A stretch of 64,000 nt of DNA from Mycolicibacterium arenosum (GCF_024320865.1 NZ_JANDBD010000002.1:558001-622000), one strand, 5' to 3'; counted from the stretch's first letter, positions 43,792 to 53,017 are shown. Notes: a model not told the origin generated them from the letters alone. Numbers and translations are program-made.

Positions 43792-44730
43792 CTACGCGTA
43801 GCGCACGCGCATGCGCTGCGTGCCGAGGTCGATGACGCCGTCGTCCGTCGCGACGGACGCCTCGATGACGTCGTCGTGCTTAAGGTACTTGGGGTTCCTG
43901 GACTGGCTCTTGAAGAACGCCTTCCACTTCACCGCGGGCGGCAGCAGGTGACCGATGATCTCCACGGGCTTCGGCGGGGCGCTGAGGGCCGTGCCGACCG
44001 GCGTGCCGGTCAGAACCAGATCGCCTGCGGCCAGATCCTGGAACCGGGCCAGCGACTGCAGCGCCTCCAGCGGCCGGTACAGCATGTCGCCCTCGACGAC
44101 GGCGTTCTGGCGCTCGTCACCGCTGACCGAAAGGCGCAGCCGCAGATCGCCGAAGCGCTTCAGTTCGTCGCCGTCGGTCAGCACCAGTGCCGGGCCGACG
44201 GGGGTGAAGGTCGGGTAGGACTTGGCCTCGTAGAACTGCGTCTGCGGCAGTTGGATGTCACGCGCCGACACGTCGTTGGTGACGACCAGGCCGGCGATGT
44301 AGTCGGCGAGGTTGGCGTCGGTGAGCGTGGTGCCAACGGGGATGTCGCTGCCGATCACCAGGCCGATCTCGACCTCGTAGTCGAGGAAGCGGACGTGGCC
44401 GGGCTTCACGACGTCGTCGAAGGGTCCGCTGATGGAGGCCGACGACTTGCGGAAGAAGGTCAGCGGCACCGTCGTCGGGTCCATGCCGGCGTCCTTGACG
44501 TGCGACTCGAAGTTCGTCATCTGCGCGACGACACGGCAGGGCCGGGTGACGGGGGAGATCAGGTCGAGGCCGTCGACGGGTACGGAGTCGCCGCTGCCCG
44601 TAGCGGCGTCGATCGCCGCGCGATCGGCGAGCAGTTCGCGCGTCGTGCCCGCCTCGGTGTGAATCCGGTTGGCGCCCTTGGCCGTTTGGACCCACCAGGC
44701 GTCGGCGGTGCGGAGGATGGTGGTGGTCAT
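43792..44730 (-). CDS. fumarylacetoacetate hydrolase family protein
   Basis: A 312-residue FAH-type hydrolase or isomerase. Metal site residues lie in FLDYEVEIGLVIG (two Glu) and the Asp of TNDVSARDIQ, with the oxyanion residues following (SYPTFTPVGPALV). Family members hydrolyse or decarboxylate the ring-fission product of meta cleavage. It overlaps the dioxygenase stop by four bases, so the pathway order dioxygenase then FAH is maintained. Confidence 0.9.
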   Translation of the reverse strand: MTTTILRTADAWWVQTAKGANRIHTEAGTTRELLADRAAIDAATGSGDSVPVDGLDLISPVTRPCRVVAQMTNFESHVKDAGMDPTTVPLTFFRKSSASISGPFDDVVKPGHVRFLDYEVEIGLVIGSDIPVGTTLTDANLADYIAGLVVTNDVSARDIQLPQTQFYEAKSYPTFTPVGPALVLTDGDELKRFGDLRLRLSVSGDERQNAVVEGDMLYRPLEALQSLARFQDLAAGDLVLTGTPVGTALSAPPKPVEIIGHLLPPAVKWKAFFKSQSRNPKYLKHDDVIEASVATDDGVIDLGTQRMRVRYA

Positions 44731-45860
44731 GATTTCGCTGCTTTCAACAGGCCGAGGAGGCGGTGGACGTCGAACTCGTTGTCGCCACGCAGTGCGGTCA
44801 GCATCGATCGCACTTCGTGGCCTGCGGATCTGGGATGAGTGCCCAGGAAATCCGCGGTGACGGGAGGGCCCCACTGTGCGAGGCCGGATGCGGTGAACGG
44901 CGCCCAGCCCGGCTCCAGCGTGTTGTCGAAGAGGTCACCGTCGGTGAAGTGCTCGACCATGAACCCGTCGGGATCGCGCCAGTAGTCGAACAACTGGCTG
45001 CCCTGGATGTGCCGCCCGATGCCCCAGGACCGGAGATAGCCACGCTCACTCAGGTATTCGCCACCCGCGGCCAGCGCATCCAAGTCCGCAACCTGATACG
45101 CGGAGTGCACGTACCGGTTAGCCGGACCGAGTGCCAGGGCCAGGGTGTGGTGGTCGGTGGGTGTCGCGCCGCGGTCGCAGCGGATGAAGCTCATGGCCGG
45201 TCCGCGGTCGCGCTGGCCGGGGAAGTAGAGGAAGTCGCTGACGATCAGGCCGAGGTGGTCGAGGTACCAGTTCAGTGTCTCGAGGTACCGGTTCGACTGC
45301 AGCACAACGTGCCCGAGGCGCTGCACGCGGGCGGGCACCCGGCGCGGCCGCTGAGTGGCGTTGATGCGGGTGCTCGCGTGGCCGACGTTGATGACGTGCG
45401 GCTGCTGGGCGGGCAGCTCGGGCAGCGGGTGCGTTCCCGCTACGACCCGCACGGACACGCCGCTCGGATCGGCGAGTGACACGCCGAGCCCGCCGATGGC
45501 CTCGGGAAGCGCCAGGACCGGTGCGCCGGTGTGATCGGCGAGCCGCAGCACGTCGACCTCGTCGTCGGCGCGGAACGCGACTCCGGTGAATCGGCTGCGC
45601 TCCCCGCCCCGCAGGATGACGCACGGCGCGCCGGCGTCGGTGCCGCGCAGGTGCAGCTCGTCCGGTGCCCGCATCGCCGCCTGGAAGCCGAATGCGCGGG
45701 CGAACGCCTCGGCACGGATCAGATCGGGCTTCTCGAACTCCAGCCACGCGATATCGGCGACCTTGATGACCGGATTGCGCGACCGGCCGGTGTGCTCGTG
45801 CTTGCGAGCGCCCCGCTCGCTGTGCAGCTTCTCGTGCACGTCGGCGTGTGTGCGGGCCAT
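44727..45860 (-). CDS. extradiol (VOC) ring-cleavage dioxygenase
   Basis: A 377-residue two-VOC-domain protein, first gene of the operon. C-terminal domain ligands are seen in RLGHVVLQS (His), DHHTLALAL (His) and FMVEHFTDGD (Glu), the type I extradiol set. An N-terminal HEH-like basic lead (MARTHADVHEKL) is not a signal. ATG 45860 has AGGAGGTGG just upstream. It likely cleaves a catechol produced by the monooxygenase next door. Ten bases further up begin the operators of the divergent TetR. Confidence 0.9.
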   Translation of the reverse strand: MARTHADVHEKLHSERGARKHEHTGRSRNPVIKVADIAWLEFEKPDLIRAEAFARAFGFQAAMRAPDELHLRGTDAGAPCVILRGGERSRFTGVAFRADDEVDVLRLADHTGAPVLALPEAIGGLGVSLADPSGVSVRVVAGTHPLPELPAQQPHVINVGHASTRINATQRPRRVPARVQRLGHVVLQSNRYLETLNWYLDHLGLIVSDFLYFPGQRDRGPAMSFIRCDRGATPTDHHTLALALGPANRYVHSAYQVADLDALAAGGEYLSERGYLRSWGIGRHIQGSQLFDYWRDPDGFMVEHFTDGDLFDNTLEPGWAPFTASGLAQWGPPVTADFLGTHPRSAGHEVRSMLTALRGDNEFDVHRLLGLLKAAKS

Positions 45861-45877
45861 GCGTCCACCTCCTTGGC

Positions 45878-45925
45878 TGACGAAATCGTCACATACGACG
45901 ACAGGATCAGTCAAGTGGTGTTGAC
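45878..45925. promoter_or_regulatory. two inverted repeats in the TetR/catabolic operon promoter
   Basis: TGACGA-AA-TCGTCA (45878-45891, perfect) and GTCAA-N6-TTGAC (45910-45925) lie in the 105-base divergent gap. Both are TetR-size sites and probably control the operon and its regulator. Confidence 0.55.
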
Positions 45926-45965
45926 GAATTCCTCAGTATTGACTCCGGCTGTTAAAGTGGCCCGC

Positions 45966-46628
45966 ATGGCGGAGAGCACGGCTGAGCCCGTCAGCCGGTT
46001 GGAGCGGCGCAAACAGCGCACGCGCGCCGCGCTGATCCGCGCTGCGCAGGCGTTCATCGCCGAGGGCAAGCTCAACGTCCCAGTGCTCGAGATCACGCAG
46101 GCCGCCGATGTCGGTATGGGCTCGTTCTACAACCACTTTCAGAGCAAGGACGAGCTGTTCGAGGCGGCGGTCTTCGACGTGCTCGACGCCCACGGCGCGA
46201 TCCTCGACGAGTACACCTCGGCCATCGACGATCCCGCCGAGACGTTCGCCACCTGCTTCCGGCTCACCGGCCGCCTCTTCCGCCGACTCCCGCAGGAGAG
46301 CTCGATCCTGCTCGCCAACGGAATGTCGCTACTGCAGTCCGATCGCGGCCTGGCGCCGCGGGCGATGCGCGACATCACCGCGGCCGTGGCGGCGGGCCGG
46401 TTCCGCGTCGAGGATCCGCAGCTGTCGCTCGCCGTGGCGGGTGGCGCACTGCTCGGGCTCGGCAATCTGCTTCGCGCCCAACCGGATCGCGATGACGAAG
46501 CGGCCGCCGACGCGGTTACCCGAGATGTCCTGCTGTTGTTCGGGATGACGCCCGAGGAGGCCACCGAGGTGTGTCAGCGCCCGCTGCCCGACCTGTCGGA
46601 ACTGCGGCAGCCCGATTCGGTGGCCTAG
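45966..46628 (+). CDS. TetR-family regulator of the P450/dioxygenase operon
   Basis: A 220-residue repressor. HTH residues ~15-60: RTRAALIRAAQAFIAEGKLN, then ITQAADVGMGSFYNHFQSKDELF. It is divergent from the four-gene operon and shares a promoter region with two inverted repeats. The inducer is probably a pathway intermediate. Confidence 0.9.
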   Translation: MAESTAEPVSRLERRKQRTRAALIRAAQAFIAEGKLNVPVLEITQAADVGMGSFYNHFQSKDELFEAAVFDVLDAHGAILDEYTSAIDDPAETFATCFRLTGRLFRRLPQESSILLANGMSLLQSDRGLAPRAMRDITAAVAAGRFRVEDPQLSLAVAGGALLGLGNLLRAQPDRDDEAAADAVTRDVLLLFGMTPEEATEVCQRPLPDLSELRQPDSVA

Positions 46629-46860
46629 CTACTCCGCGTCGCCCAACTGCCCGACGTGGTAACCCAGCCGACCCCGGTGGCACGGCCGCGGATCGCCGCG
46701 ATCGACACCGCCGGGCCTTGCTGATCCGCACCAGAATGTCCGGAAGCTGTTGCAGTCCAGTCGGTCCCGGCGGTAGCGACGTCGAATCCTCGAGCGGTGC
46801 GGCGCCTCTGTCACGGCCGAAGTGTAGGACGGACCCGCGGGGTGGGGGAGGATCACCGTC

Positions 46861-47718
46861 ATGTCAACGAGTTACCGATCCGTCGCCGTCGGCGGCCTCG
46901 ACGTGTTCTACCGCGAGGCCGGCCCGGCGGATGCGCCCGCCGTCCTGCTGCTGCACGGTTTCCCGTCATCGTCGCGAATGTGGCAGCCGCTGCTCGACCG
47001 GCTAGGCGACCGGTATCGGCTGGTGGCGCCCGATTACCCTGGATTCGGCCACAGTTCGGCCCCGGCGGCCGCCGACTTCGACTACACGTTCGATCACCTC
47101 ACCGACGTGGTCGAGGCGTTCACCGATGCGGTCGGGCTCGCGAGGTACGCACTCGTGGTGCAGGACTACGGCGGACCGGTCGGGATGCGCCTGGCCGTCC
47201 GCAGGCCGGAACGTCTCACGGCGCTCGTGGTGCAGAACGCGGTGTGTCACGACGACGGACTCGGACCGCTGTGGGAGACGCGTCGCGCGTTCTGGAACGA
47301 CCGCGCGGCGCACGAGGCGGCCCTGAGGGAGAACTTCTTCTCGCCCAACGCGACTCGTCTGCGCCACGTGGGGAACAGTCCGCGACCCGAGCGCTACGAC
47401 CCGGACCTGTGGACTGATGAACTGGCGTTCCTCGGGCGGCCCGGCCAGCACGACATTCAGACCGACCTGTTCTACGACTATCGAACCAATGTGGCGAGCT
47501 ACCCGGCGTGGCAGCAGTGGTTGCGTGAACATCAGCCGAAGCTGCTCGTGGTGTGGGGCCGGCACGACCCGTCATTCGAGACCGGTGAGGCGTACGCCTA
47601 TCAGCGTGACGTTGCGAAGGCGGAGGTGCACGTCATCGACGCCGGCCACTTCGCACTCGACGAGGCGGCGGACGAGGTGTCGGCGTTGGTGAACCGGTTC
47701 CTCGTCGGGACGGACTGA
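46861..47718 (+). CDS. alpha/beta-hydrolase, epoxide hydrolase/dehalogenase-like
   Basis: A 285-residue hydrolase with HGFPSSSRMWQ (oxyanion), nucleophile Asp in VVQDYGGPVGMRLAV, WGRHDPSFE and DAGHFALDEAAD. It is a paralogue of 12886-13758, with the same opening GGLDVFYREAGPAD. It ends one base before the convergent DUF4193 stop. Lone gene. The 230-base gap before it contains no supportable gene. Confidence 0.88.
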   Translation: MSTSYRSVAVGGLDVFYREAGPADAPAVLLLHGFPSSSRMWQPLLDRLGDRYRLVAPDYPGFGHSSAPAAADFDYTFDHLTDVVEAFTDAVGLARYALVVQDYGGPVGMRLAVRRPERLTALVVQNAVCHDDGLGPLWETRRAFWNDRAAHEAALRENFFSPNATRLRHVGNSPRPERYDPDLWTDELAFLGRPGQHDIQTDLFYDYRTNVASYPAWQQWLREHQPKLLVVWGRHDPSFETGEAYAYQRDVAKAEVHVIDAGHFALDEAADEVSALVNRFLVGTD

Positions 47719-47719
47719 C

Positions 47720-48022
47720 TCAGACGCAGTCCGAGCAGAACAGCTGCCCGTCGCGCTGGATCGCCAGCCGGTTGCGGTGATGCACCAGGAAGCAGCTCGA
47801 GCAGGTGAACTCGTCGGACTGCTTGGGCACGACGCGGACGGTCAGCTCTTCACCGGAGAGATCGGCACCGGGCAGGTCGAAGGAATCGACGACGTCGCCG
47901 TCGTCCACGTCCAGCACCGCGGTGGCGGCGTCGTTGCGCGGGCGGCCTGCGATGGCTTCGAGCGACTCTTCGGCCACATCGTCGCTCTCGTTGCGTCGGG
48001 GTGCGTCGTAGTCGGTCGCCAT
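47720..48022 (-). CDS. DUF4193 zinc-ribbon protein
   Basis: A 100-residue actinobacterial DUF4193 protein. An acidic N-terminal half (MATDYDAPRRNESDDVAEE) precedes a C-terminal four-Cys zinc ribbon: CSSC in FTCSSCFLVHHRNRLA and CSDC at the end. These are thought to act in RNA polymerase-associated regulation but function is not established. Start ATG 48022, with GAGAGGATGGG upstream. Confidence 0.88.
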   Translation of the reverse strand: MATDYDAPRRNESDDVAEESLEAIAGRPRNDAATAVLDVDDGDVVDSFDLPGADLSGEELTVRVVPKQSDEFTCSSCFLVHHRNRLAIQRDGQLFCSDCV

Positions 48023-48174
48023 GTGGCAGCCCATCCTCTCGGTTTCGTGGTCCCAGTGCCTTCGCAACGTCGTTGGAAGCGCAGATGTTCCCACGCGCGG
48101 GACAGAGTAAACCGTCGATGGCCCGTCGTTCACAAACCATTTACCGGCGTGCCGCGAATGCCGGTGCGCGCGGT

Positions 48175-48200
48175 GTTTCGCCGAGTCCGAATGCGGGCAC
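48175..48200 (+). promoter_or_regulatory. possible SigF promoter before the zinc-ribbon gene
   Basis: GTTT, a 16-base spacer and GGGCAC, one mismatch from GGGTAC, end 35 bases before the ATG at 48236. Confidence 0.4.
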
Positions 48201-48235
48201 CTACCAGGCAAGTTCCCCTGACGTGAGGCACCGCC

Positions 48236-48433
48236 ATGAAAGCCGACAGCAAGACTGTGGAGTTCGGAGTGGCGCGTTGCCCGAGGTGCATGGTCCACGC
48301 GGAGTACCGCTTCCTCGACCTGGGCAACGGCACCGTCGAGTACCAGGTTCGCTGCGGCGCGTGTCAGCACGTCCACTCCGAGCTGACCCACTCCGATCTG
48401 ATCCACGCGGAGGCGAGCGGCACCGCCGCGTGA
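48236..48433 (+). CDS. small two-CxxC zinc-ribbon protein
   Basis: A 65-residue protein with CPRC (ARCPRCMVHAEYR) and CGAC (VRCGACQHVHSEL) pairs making a rubredoxin-like zinc ribbon, followed by an acidic Ala-rich end. Function unknown. It lies 213 bases from the divergent DUF4193 gene, with which it shares the gap. Confidence 0.72.
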   Translation: MKADSKTVEFGVARCPRCMVHAEYRFLDLGNGTVEYQVRCGACQHVHSELTHSDLIHAEASGTAA

Positions 48434-48490
48434 TCCCCGTCCTCTGGCATCATTTGGGCGATCGCCTAAACGCAGTGTCGGGGAAGGGAT

Positions 48491-48613
48491 GTGCTCGACG
48501 TGATCTTCACCGTCGGCGCCTACGACACGCTCGCCAGGATGTTCAGCTCACTGGAACTCGAGATGGACGACGAGATCGGCGAATTCATGCAGCGTTACGA
48601 CGAGCTCTTCTGA
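48491..48613 (+). CDS. short acidic ORF before the LLM oxidoreductase
   Basis: A 40-codon frame starting GTG with AAGGGAT just upstream, reading MLDVIFTVGAYDTLARMF then an acidic LEMDDEIGEFMQRYDELF. It ends seven bases before the GTG of the LLM gene and would be its leader ORF. Codon use looks GC-rich and plausible, but there is no homology I can recognise. Confidence 0.45.
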   Translation: MLDVIFTVGAYDTLARMFSSLELEMDDEIGEFMQRYDELF

Positions 48614-48620
48614 GCGCCCG

Positions 48621-49541
48621 GTGCGATTCGGACTGACGGGCGGTGCGGGCACGGTCGACAAGATCGTCGCCCAGGCGCAACGCGCCGAGGCCGACGGCTT
48701 CAGCGCGCTCTGGTACGCGAGCAACGTGGCCGGGGATCCGCTCACCGCGATGGCGTTGGCGGGCCGCGCCACCTCCCGTATCGAGCTCGGCACCGCGGTA
48801 TTGCAGACGTATCCGTGTCACCCCCTGTTGCAGGCCAACCGGGTGGCCGCCGCGGCCAACGCGATGAACCGCCCCGGCCTGACCCTCGGCCTCGGGCCGT
48901 CGCACCGGCCGCTCGTCGAAGGTGTGCTCGGCCTCGACTACGACCACCCCGGCCGCAACACCGAGGAGTACCTGCGCATCGTCACCGCGCTGCTCGACGG
49001 TCAGCGCGTCGACGTCGACGGCGAGGACTGGACCACGCACAGCGACGGGCGCATGGCCACCCTGGATCACCCGGTGCCCGTGCTGCTGTCCGCGCTGTCA
49101 CCGCGGCTGCTCCGGGTGGCGGGCGAGCTCGCGGCGGGCACCGTGCTGTGGATGGCGACCGCGGAGGCGATCGACAGGCACGTCGCCCCGACGCTGACCG
49201 CCGCGGCCGAGGCCGCTGGCAGGCCCGCGCCCCGAATCGTCGCCGGCCTGCCGATCGTCGTGCACGACGACGCCGCGCAGGCCCGCGAGGCGATAGCCGC
49301 GACCTCCGGCGCGTACGCCGGCATGCCGAACTACCGCCGCATTCTGGACAGGGGCGGGGTCTCCGATCCCGCGGAGGCTGCGATCGTGGGCACCGAACGC
49401 GAGGTGACCCAGCAGCTCAACCGCCTGATCGACGCGGGCGCCACCGACGTCTGGGCACAGCTCACCCCGGTGGGGCCCGACCGGAGGACGTCGCTCATCC
49501 GCGCCCGTGACCTGCTGCGATCGCTGTCATCCGCGTCGTGA
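48621..49541 (+). CDS. LLM-class F420-dependent oxidoreductase
   Basis: A 306-residue luciferase-like TIM-barrel protein. Landmarks are the start MRFGLTGGAGTVDKIVAQA, the cis-peptide strand IELGTAVLQTYPCHPLLQANR, and GLTLGLGPSHRPLVEGVLGLDY. F420 is the expected hydride cofactor in mycobacteria. Substrate unknown. Start GTG 48621. Confidence 0.88.
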   Translation: MRFGLTGGAGTVDKIVAQAQRAEADGFSALWYASNVAGDPLTAMALAGRATSRIELGTAVLQTYPCHPLLQANRVAAAANAMNRPGLTLGLGPSHRPLVEGVLGLDYDHPGRNTEEYLRIVTALLDGQRVDVDGEDWTTHSDGRMATLDHPVPVLLSALSPRLLRVAGELAAGTVLWMATAEAIDRHVAPTLTAAAEAAGRPAPRIVAGLPIVVHDDAAQAREAIAATSGAYAGMPNYRRILDRGGVSDPAEAAIVGTEREVTQQLNRLIDAGATDVWAQLTPVGPDRRTSLIRARDLLRSLSSAS

Positions 49542-49578
49542 GGGTTAGCCGGCGAGGTGACGGGGCACTATAGAGACC

Positions 49579-50724
49579 ATGCAGGGCACCATGCTGCTCG
49601 ACAGCCGGTACGAGGTGGGTGGCCTGCTCGGGCGCGGCGGAATGGCCGACGTCTGGGATGGCTGGGATCACGCCACCGGATCCCCGGTGGCGATCAAGAT
49701 GCTGCATCCGCAGTTCGCCGATCGCGCGGACATCGTGCGCCGGTTCTACGCCGAGGCCGCGGCGGCCGCCGCCATCGGCCACCCCAACATCGTCAACGTG
49801 TACGCCAGCGGCGATCAGAACGGCACGCCGTTCATCGTCATGGAGCGACTGTCCGGCGGCACCCTCGCCGAGGAGATCGAGCGCGGGCCTATACCCCAGG
49901 ATCGGGTTCGCGCCATTCTGGACGGGATCCTCGCCGCGCTGTCGGCGACACACGCCCGCGGCATCCTGCACCGCGACATCAAGCCGGGCAACCTGCTGGC
50001 AGCGGGCAACGGCTACAAGCTCGCCGACTTCGGACTGGCCAAGACCAGCGTCGCCACGCAAACGGTCGTCGGCGAGGTCTTCGGCACCTTCGCCTACCTC
50101 AGTCCGCAGCGGCTCACCGGCGTGCAGGCGTCGGTCGACGACGACCTGTTCGCTCTCGGTGTCATCGGGTACGAAGCGCTCGCCGGCCATCACCCGTTCG
50201 GTCCGACGGAGGACCTCGCGGCCATCACCCACGCGATCCTGCTGCGCGACGCGCCGCCGCTGCGCTTCTTCGCGCCCGACGCCGACCCCGCGCTGATCGC
50301 CACGATCGAACGCGCCATGGCGCGTGATCAGCGGGCGCGGTTCGCGAGCGCCGACGACATGCGGGCCGCGTTGCACGGGCAGGCGCCGCCGGTGCCCGCC
50401 GTCTGTCCCAGACCGACACTGCGGCCGCCGGCGCGGCCCTACCCGCCGGCTCCCGTCGCGACGCCCGCGCCGCACCGTTCGACGTCGGCGTGGCCGAAAG
50501 TGGCTGCGGCCGTGGCCGTTCTGATCGCGATCGCGCTGGCGGGCCTGGTATTCGTGCTGAGCACCCCGGCGGCGGATCCCGCGCTGAAGCCGATCAGCAC
50601 CGTGGCGCCCGTCGCCCCTCCGCCCAACGGCGCCTGGTCGTCACCAGAGCCGGGGAATGCCGCCAAGGAGCCCGTTGAGACCAGTGCGCCCAAGGAGATC
50701 GGCCCGGAGGAACCCCGGGGCTGA
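49579..50724 (+). CDS. transmembrane Ser/Thr protein kinase, short extracellular tail
   Basis: A 381-residue Pkn-type kinase. LLGRGGMADV glycine loop, Lys40, HRDIKPGN with Asp133, DFG at 150-152. After a Pro-rich linker there is one membrane helix (VAAAVAVLIAIALAGLVFVL, about 308-328) and only ~50 Pro/Ala/Glu-rich residues outside, with no sensor domain. This is PknH-like architecture without the extracellular domain. ATG 49579. Confidence 0.92.
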   Translation: MQGTMLLDSRYEVGGLLGRGGMADVWDGWDHATGSPVAIKMLHPQFADRADIVRRFYAEAAAAAAIGHPNIVNVYASGDQNGTPFIVMERLSGGTLAEEIERGPIPQDRVRAILDGILAALSATHARGILHRDIKPGNLLAAGNGYKLADFGLAKTSVATQTVVGEVFGTFAYLSPQRLTGVQASVDDDLFALGVIGYEALAGHHPFGPTEDLAAITHAILLRDAPPLRFFAPDADPALIATIERAMARDQRARFASADDMRAALHGQAPPVPAVCPRPTLRPPARPYPPAPVATPAPHRSTSAWPKVAAAVAVLIAIALAGLVFVLSTPAADPALKPISTVAPVAPPPNGAWSSPEPGNAAKEPVETSAPKEIGPEEPRG

Positions 50725-50729
50725 CGCGC

Positions 50730-51533
50730 CTACAGGCCAGCCCGTTCGAGCGCCAGGTCGAATTCCTCGCCGGCCAGTCGTTCACTCTTGCCGGCCGCGC
50801 GGGCGTCGATCCAGACCGCCGCGACCTCGTCTGAGACGAGGGCGTACTTGGCATCCCAGGTCTCCGAGTCGAAGCGCCAGTACCCGGTGACGTCGAGCTG
50901 GTCGACGGTCCACCCGAGCCCGCGGAGGTGCTTGCGAACGGCGCGCCCCTCTGCGGCCTCGCCGGCGAACCAGCAGTAACCCTCGCCGGCGGGCGCGTCG
51001 AAGTCGCGAACCAGCTGCGCCAATCTGCTTGGTGCGTAACCGTTTCCAGTGCCGATTCCGGGGATGACGGTGACGTTCGGCCGGGTTGGCAGATAGTCGA
51101 GGTCGTCGTGATCCGGTACTTCCAGAATGGCGGTCACGGCGACGTCGTCGGGGAGTTCGGAGATGATGCGCGCGGCCGCGGGCAGCCCGGCCAGGTCGGC
51201 CACCAGCAGCTGCCAGTCCGCGGTCGGGGCGGGGCGGTACCACGACCGGGCGTGATCGAGCCCGACGCGGTCGCCGGGGCGCGTGGTGGCCGCCCACGTC
51301 GTTCCAGGGCCGCGGGTGTGCAGCACGACGTCCAGATCGATGCGGTCGCCGTCGTGGGCCCGTACCGAGTAGGTTCTGCCCTCGCCATGGTCCGCCCCGA
51401 AGTAGACGCCCACCGCGGAGTCGCCGTCCGGTGCGACATCGAGGGCGGCCGGGTCCTCGACTCGCAGGGTGATCCGGACGATGCGCGCACTCAGCCGACG
51501 CGCCTCGACCACCGAGGCGTACGAAGAAGTCAT
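50730..51533 (-). CDS. siderophore-interacting protein (ferric reductase-like flavoprotein)
   Basis: A 267-residue SIP-family protein. The N-terminal FAD-binding barrel shows GRTYSVRAHDG (RxYxxR-like) and the C-terminal NAD(P)-binding half includes GIGTGNGY and GEGYCWFAGEAAEGRAVRKHL. It reduces iron from siderophores. The stop of the WS/DGAT gene is immediately upstream of its ATG with no gap, so they share an mRNA. No IdeR box was seen at this position. Confidence 0.88.
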   Translation of the reverse strand: MTSSYASVVEARRLSARIVRITLRVEDPAALDVAPDGDSAVGVYFGADHGEGRTYSVRAHDGDRIDLDVVLHTRGPGTTWAATTRPGDRVGLDHARSWYRPAPTADWQLLVADLAGLPAAARIISELPDDVAVTAILEVPDHDDLDYLPTRPNVTVIPGIGTGNGYAPSRLAQLVRDFDAPAGEGYCWFAGEAAEGRAVRKHLRGLGWTVDQLDVTGYWRFDSETWDAKYALVSDEVAAVWIDARAAGKSERLAGEEFDLALERAGL

Positions 51534-52904
51534 TCAGTGCCCGACGGCGGCCTCGAGTTCGGTCAGTGCGTCCTCGAGGTGCAGGAGCAGGCGCTGCATG
51601 TGCGGCACCTCCCGCCGCCCCCCGGCGAGCCCGAAATCGAGGTTGTCCGCGTTGTTGGTGAGCGTGATGTTCAGCGCCTGCCCGTCGAGCGGAATCGAGA
51701 ACGGGTAGTTGCCGTCCAGTCGAGCGCCACCCCAGTACATCGGCTCGCGCGCACCCGGCACGTTGGAGATCACGATGTTGAACGGCGGCGGCGCCGTCGA
51801 CACGAACCCGGGGATCAACCCGAACGCGATACCCGAGGACAGGAACGCCGACAGTGCAAGCGCCTGCGTCTTCCCGAGATCGGCGAAGACGTTCTTGTTG
51901 TCGTGCATGGACGTGCTGATGGCCGCGAGCCGCTTGGCCGGGTCGTCGAGGTGAGTCGCGAGGTTGCACAGGATGGTGCCCACCATGTTGCCGCCGGCGT
52001 CCTGGTCGTCCTCGGTGCGCAGGCTCACCGGAACCATCGCGATCAGCGGGGTGTCGGGCAGGGCGTCCGCCTCGCTGAGGTAGGCCCGCAATGCGCCCGC
52101 GCACATGGCGAGCACGACGTCGTTGACGGTCGTGCCCGCGCCCGCCGCGGTCTTGACGTTCCGGATCCGGGAGATCGGCCACGACTGCGCCGCGACTCTG
52201 CGCGCCCCGCCGATGTTGACGTTGAACATCGTCTTCGGCGCGCGGAACGGCAGTGTCAGCTGCTGCTCGATGAGCGCGGACTTGGCCAGCGACAGCGTCG
52301 TCGGGGCCAGTCCCGCAATCGATCCCGCGGTACTCAGAGCGCTCTGCACCGGCGACCGCGTGGCCACGTCGGTCCGCTTCCGCTTCCTGGGCGCGAGATT
52401 CCACGGCACCCGGATCTCACGATCGTCCGGATCCGGCGTCATGGTGCGCATCAGCAGTCGTTGCGCCGAGACGCCGTCGATGAGTGAGTGCTGGAACTTG
52501 GCGTAGACGGCGAAGCGCCCGTCGCCGAGGCCCTCGATCAGATGGGTCTCCCACAGCGGGCGGTGCCGATCGAGCAGTGTCCCGTGCAGGCGCGACGTGA
52601 GCTCCAGCAGATCCCGGACGCGGCCCGGTCGCGGCAGCGCCGAGCGGCGCAGGTGGTAATCGAGATCGACGTCGTCGTCAACCGTCCAGGCCAGGTTCGT
52701 GATGCCGCCGAACAGGCGGGCCGGATGCTTGCGGAACGTGGGCTGGAAGTCGTCCTGTTTGACCATCTGCTCATAGACGTGGCGAGCGAAGTCCGGGCCC
52801 GAGTCCTCGGGAGGCACGAACAGCGACAGACCCGCCACGTGCATCGGATGTTCGCGGGATTCGCCGACGAGGAACAGTGAGTCGGTCGGCGAGATGAATT
52901 CCAT
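51534..52904 (-). CDS. WS/DGAT wax-ester/diacylglycerol acyltransferase
   Basis: A 456-residue Tgs-type acyl-CoA:diacylglycerol acyltransferase making triacylglycerol or wax esters. The active-site motif HHxxxDG is present as QHSLIDG (residues ~130-140), with first His replaced by Gln. Other family blocks: MEFISPTDSLFLVGES at the start, NDVVLAMCAGALRAYL and PFNIVISNVPG. ATG 52904 is preferred. The first-His change occurs in some mycobacterial paralogues and may lower activity. Confidence 0.92.
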   Translation of the reverse strand: MEFISPTDSLFLVGESREHPMHVAGLSLFVPPEDSGPDFARHVYEQMVKQDDFQPTFRKHPARLFGGITNLAWTVDDDVDLDYHLRRSALPRPGRVRDLLELTSRLHGTLLDRHRPLWETHLIEGLGDGRFAVYAKFQHSLIDGVSAQRLLMRTMTPDPDDREIRVPWNLAPRKRKRTDVATRSPVQSALSTAGSIAGLAPTTLSLAKSALIEQQLTLPFRAPKTMFNVNIGGARRVAAQSWPISRIRNVKTAAGAGTTVNDVVLAMCAGALRAYLSEADALPDTPLIAMVPVSLRTEDDQDAGGNMVGTILCNLATHLDDPAKRLAAISTSMHDNKNVFADLGKTQALALSAFLSSGIAFGLIPGFVSTAPPPFNIVISNVPGAREPMYWGGARLDGNYPFSIPLDGQALNITLTNNADNLDFGLAGGRREVPHMQRLLLHLEDALTELEAAVGH

Positions 52905-53017
52905 GGCGGTGAATTTACTCGTGCTTGCTGGGGGTATGTGGCGACTACAGGGAATGTGTGGCGAGAAGGTTACCGACGGGTAGGCTCGGAGACCGGTGGG
53001 CACATCGAGGGGATGAC

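Noticed and set aside
46629..46862. 77-codon minus-strand frame between the TetR and hydrolase genes
   Set aside because: Mixed, Arg/His-rich composition, no ribosome site, no recognisable family.
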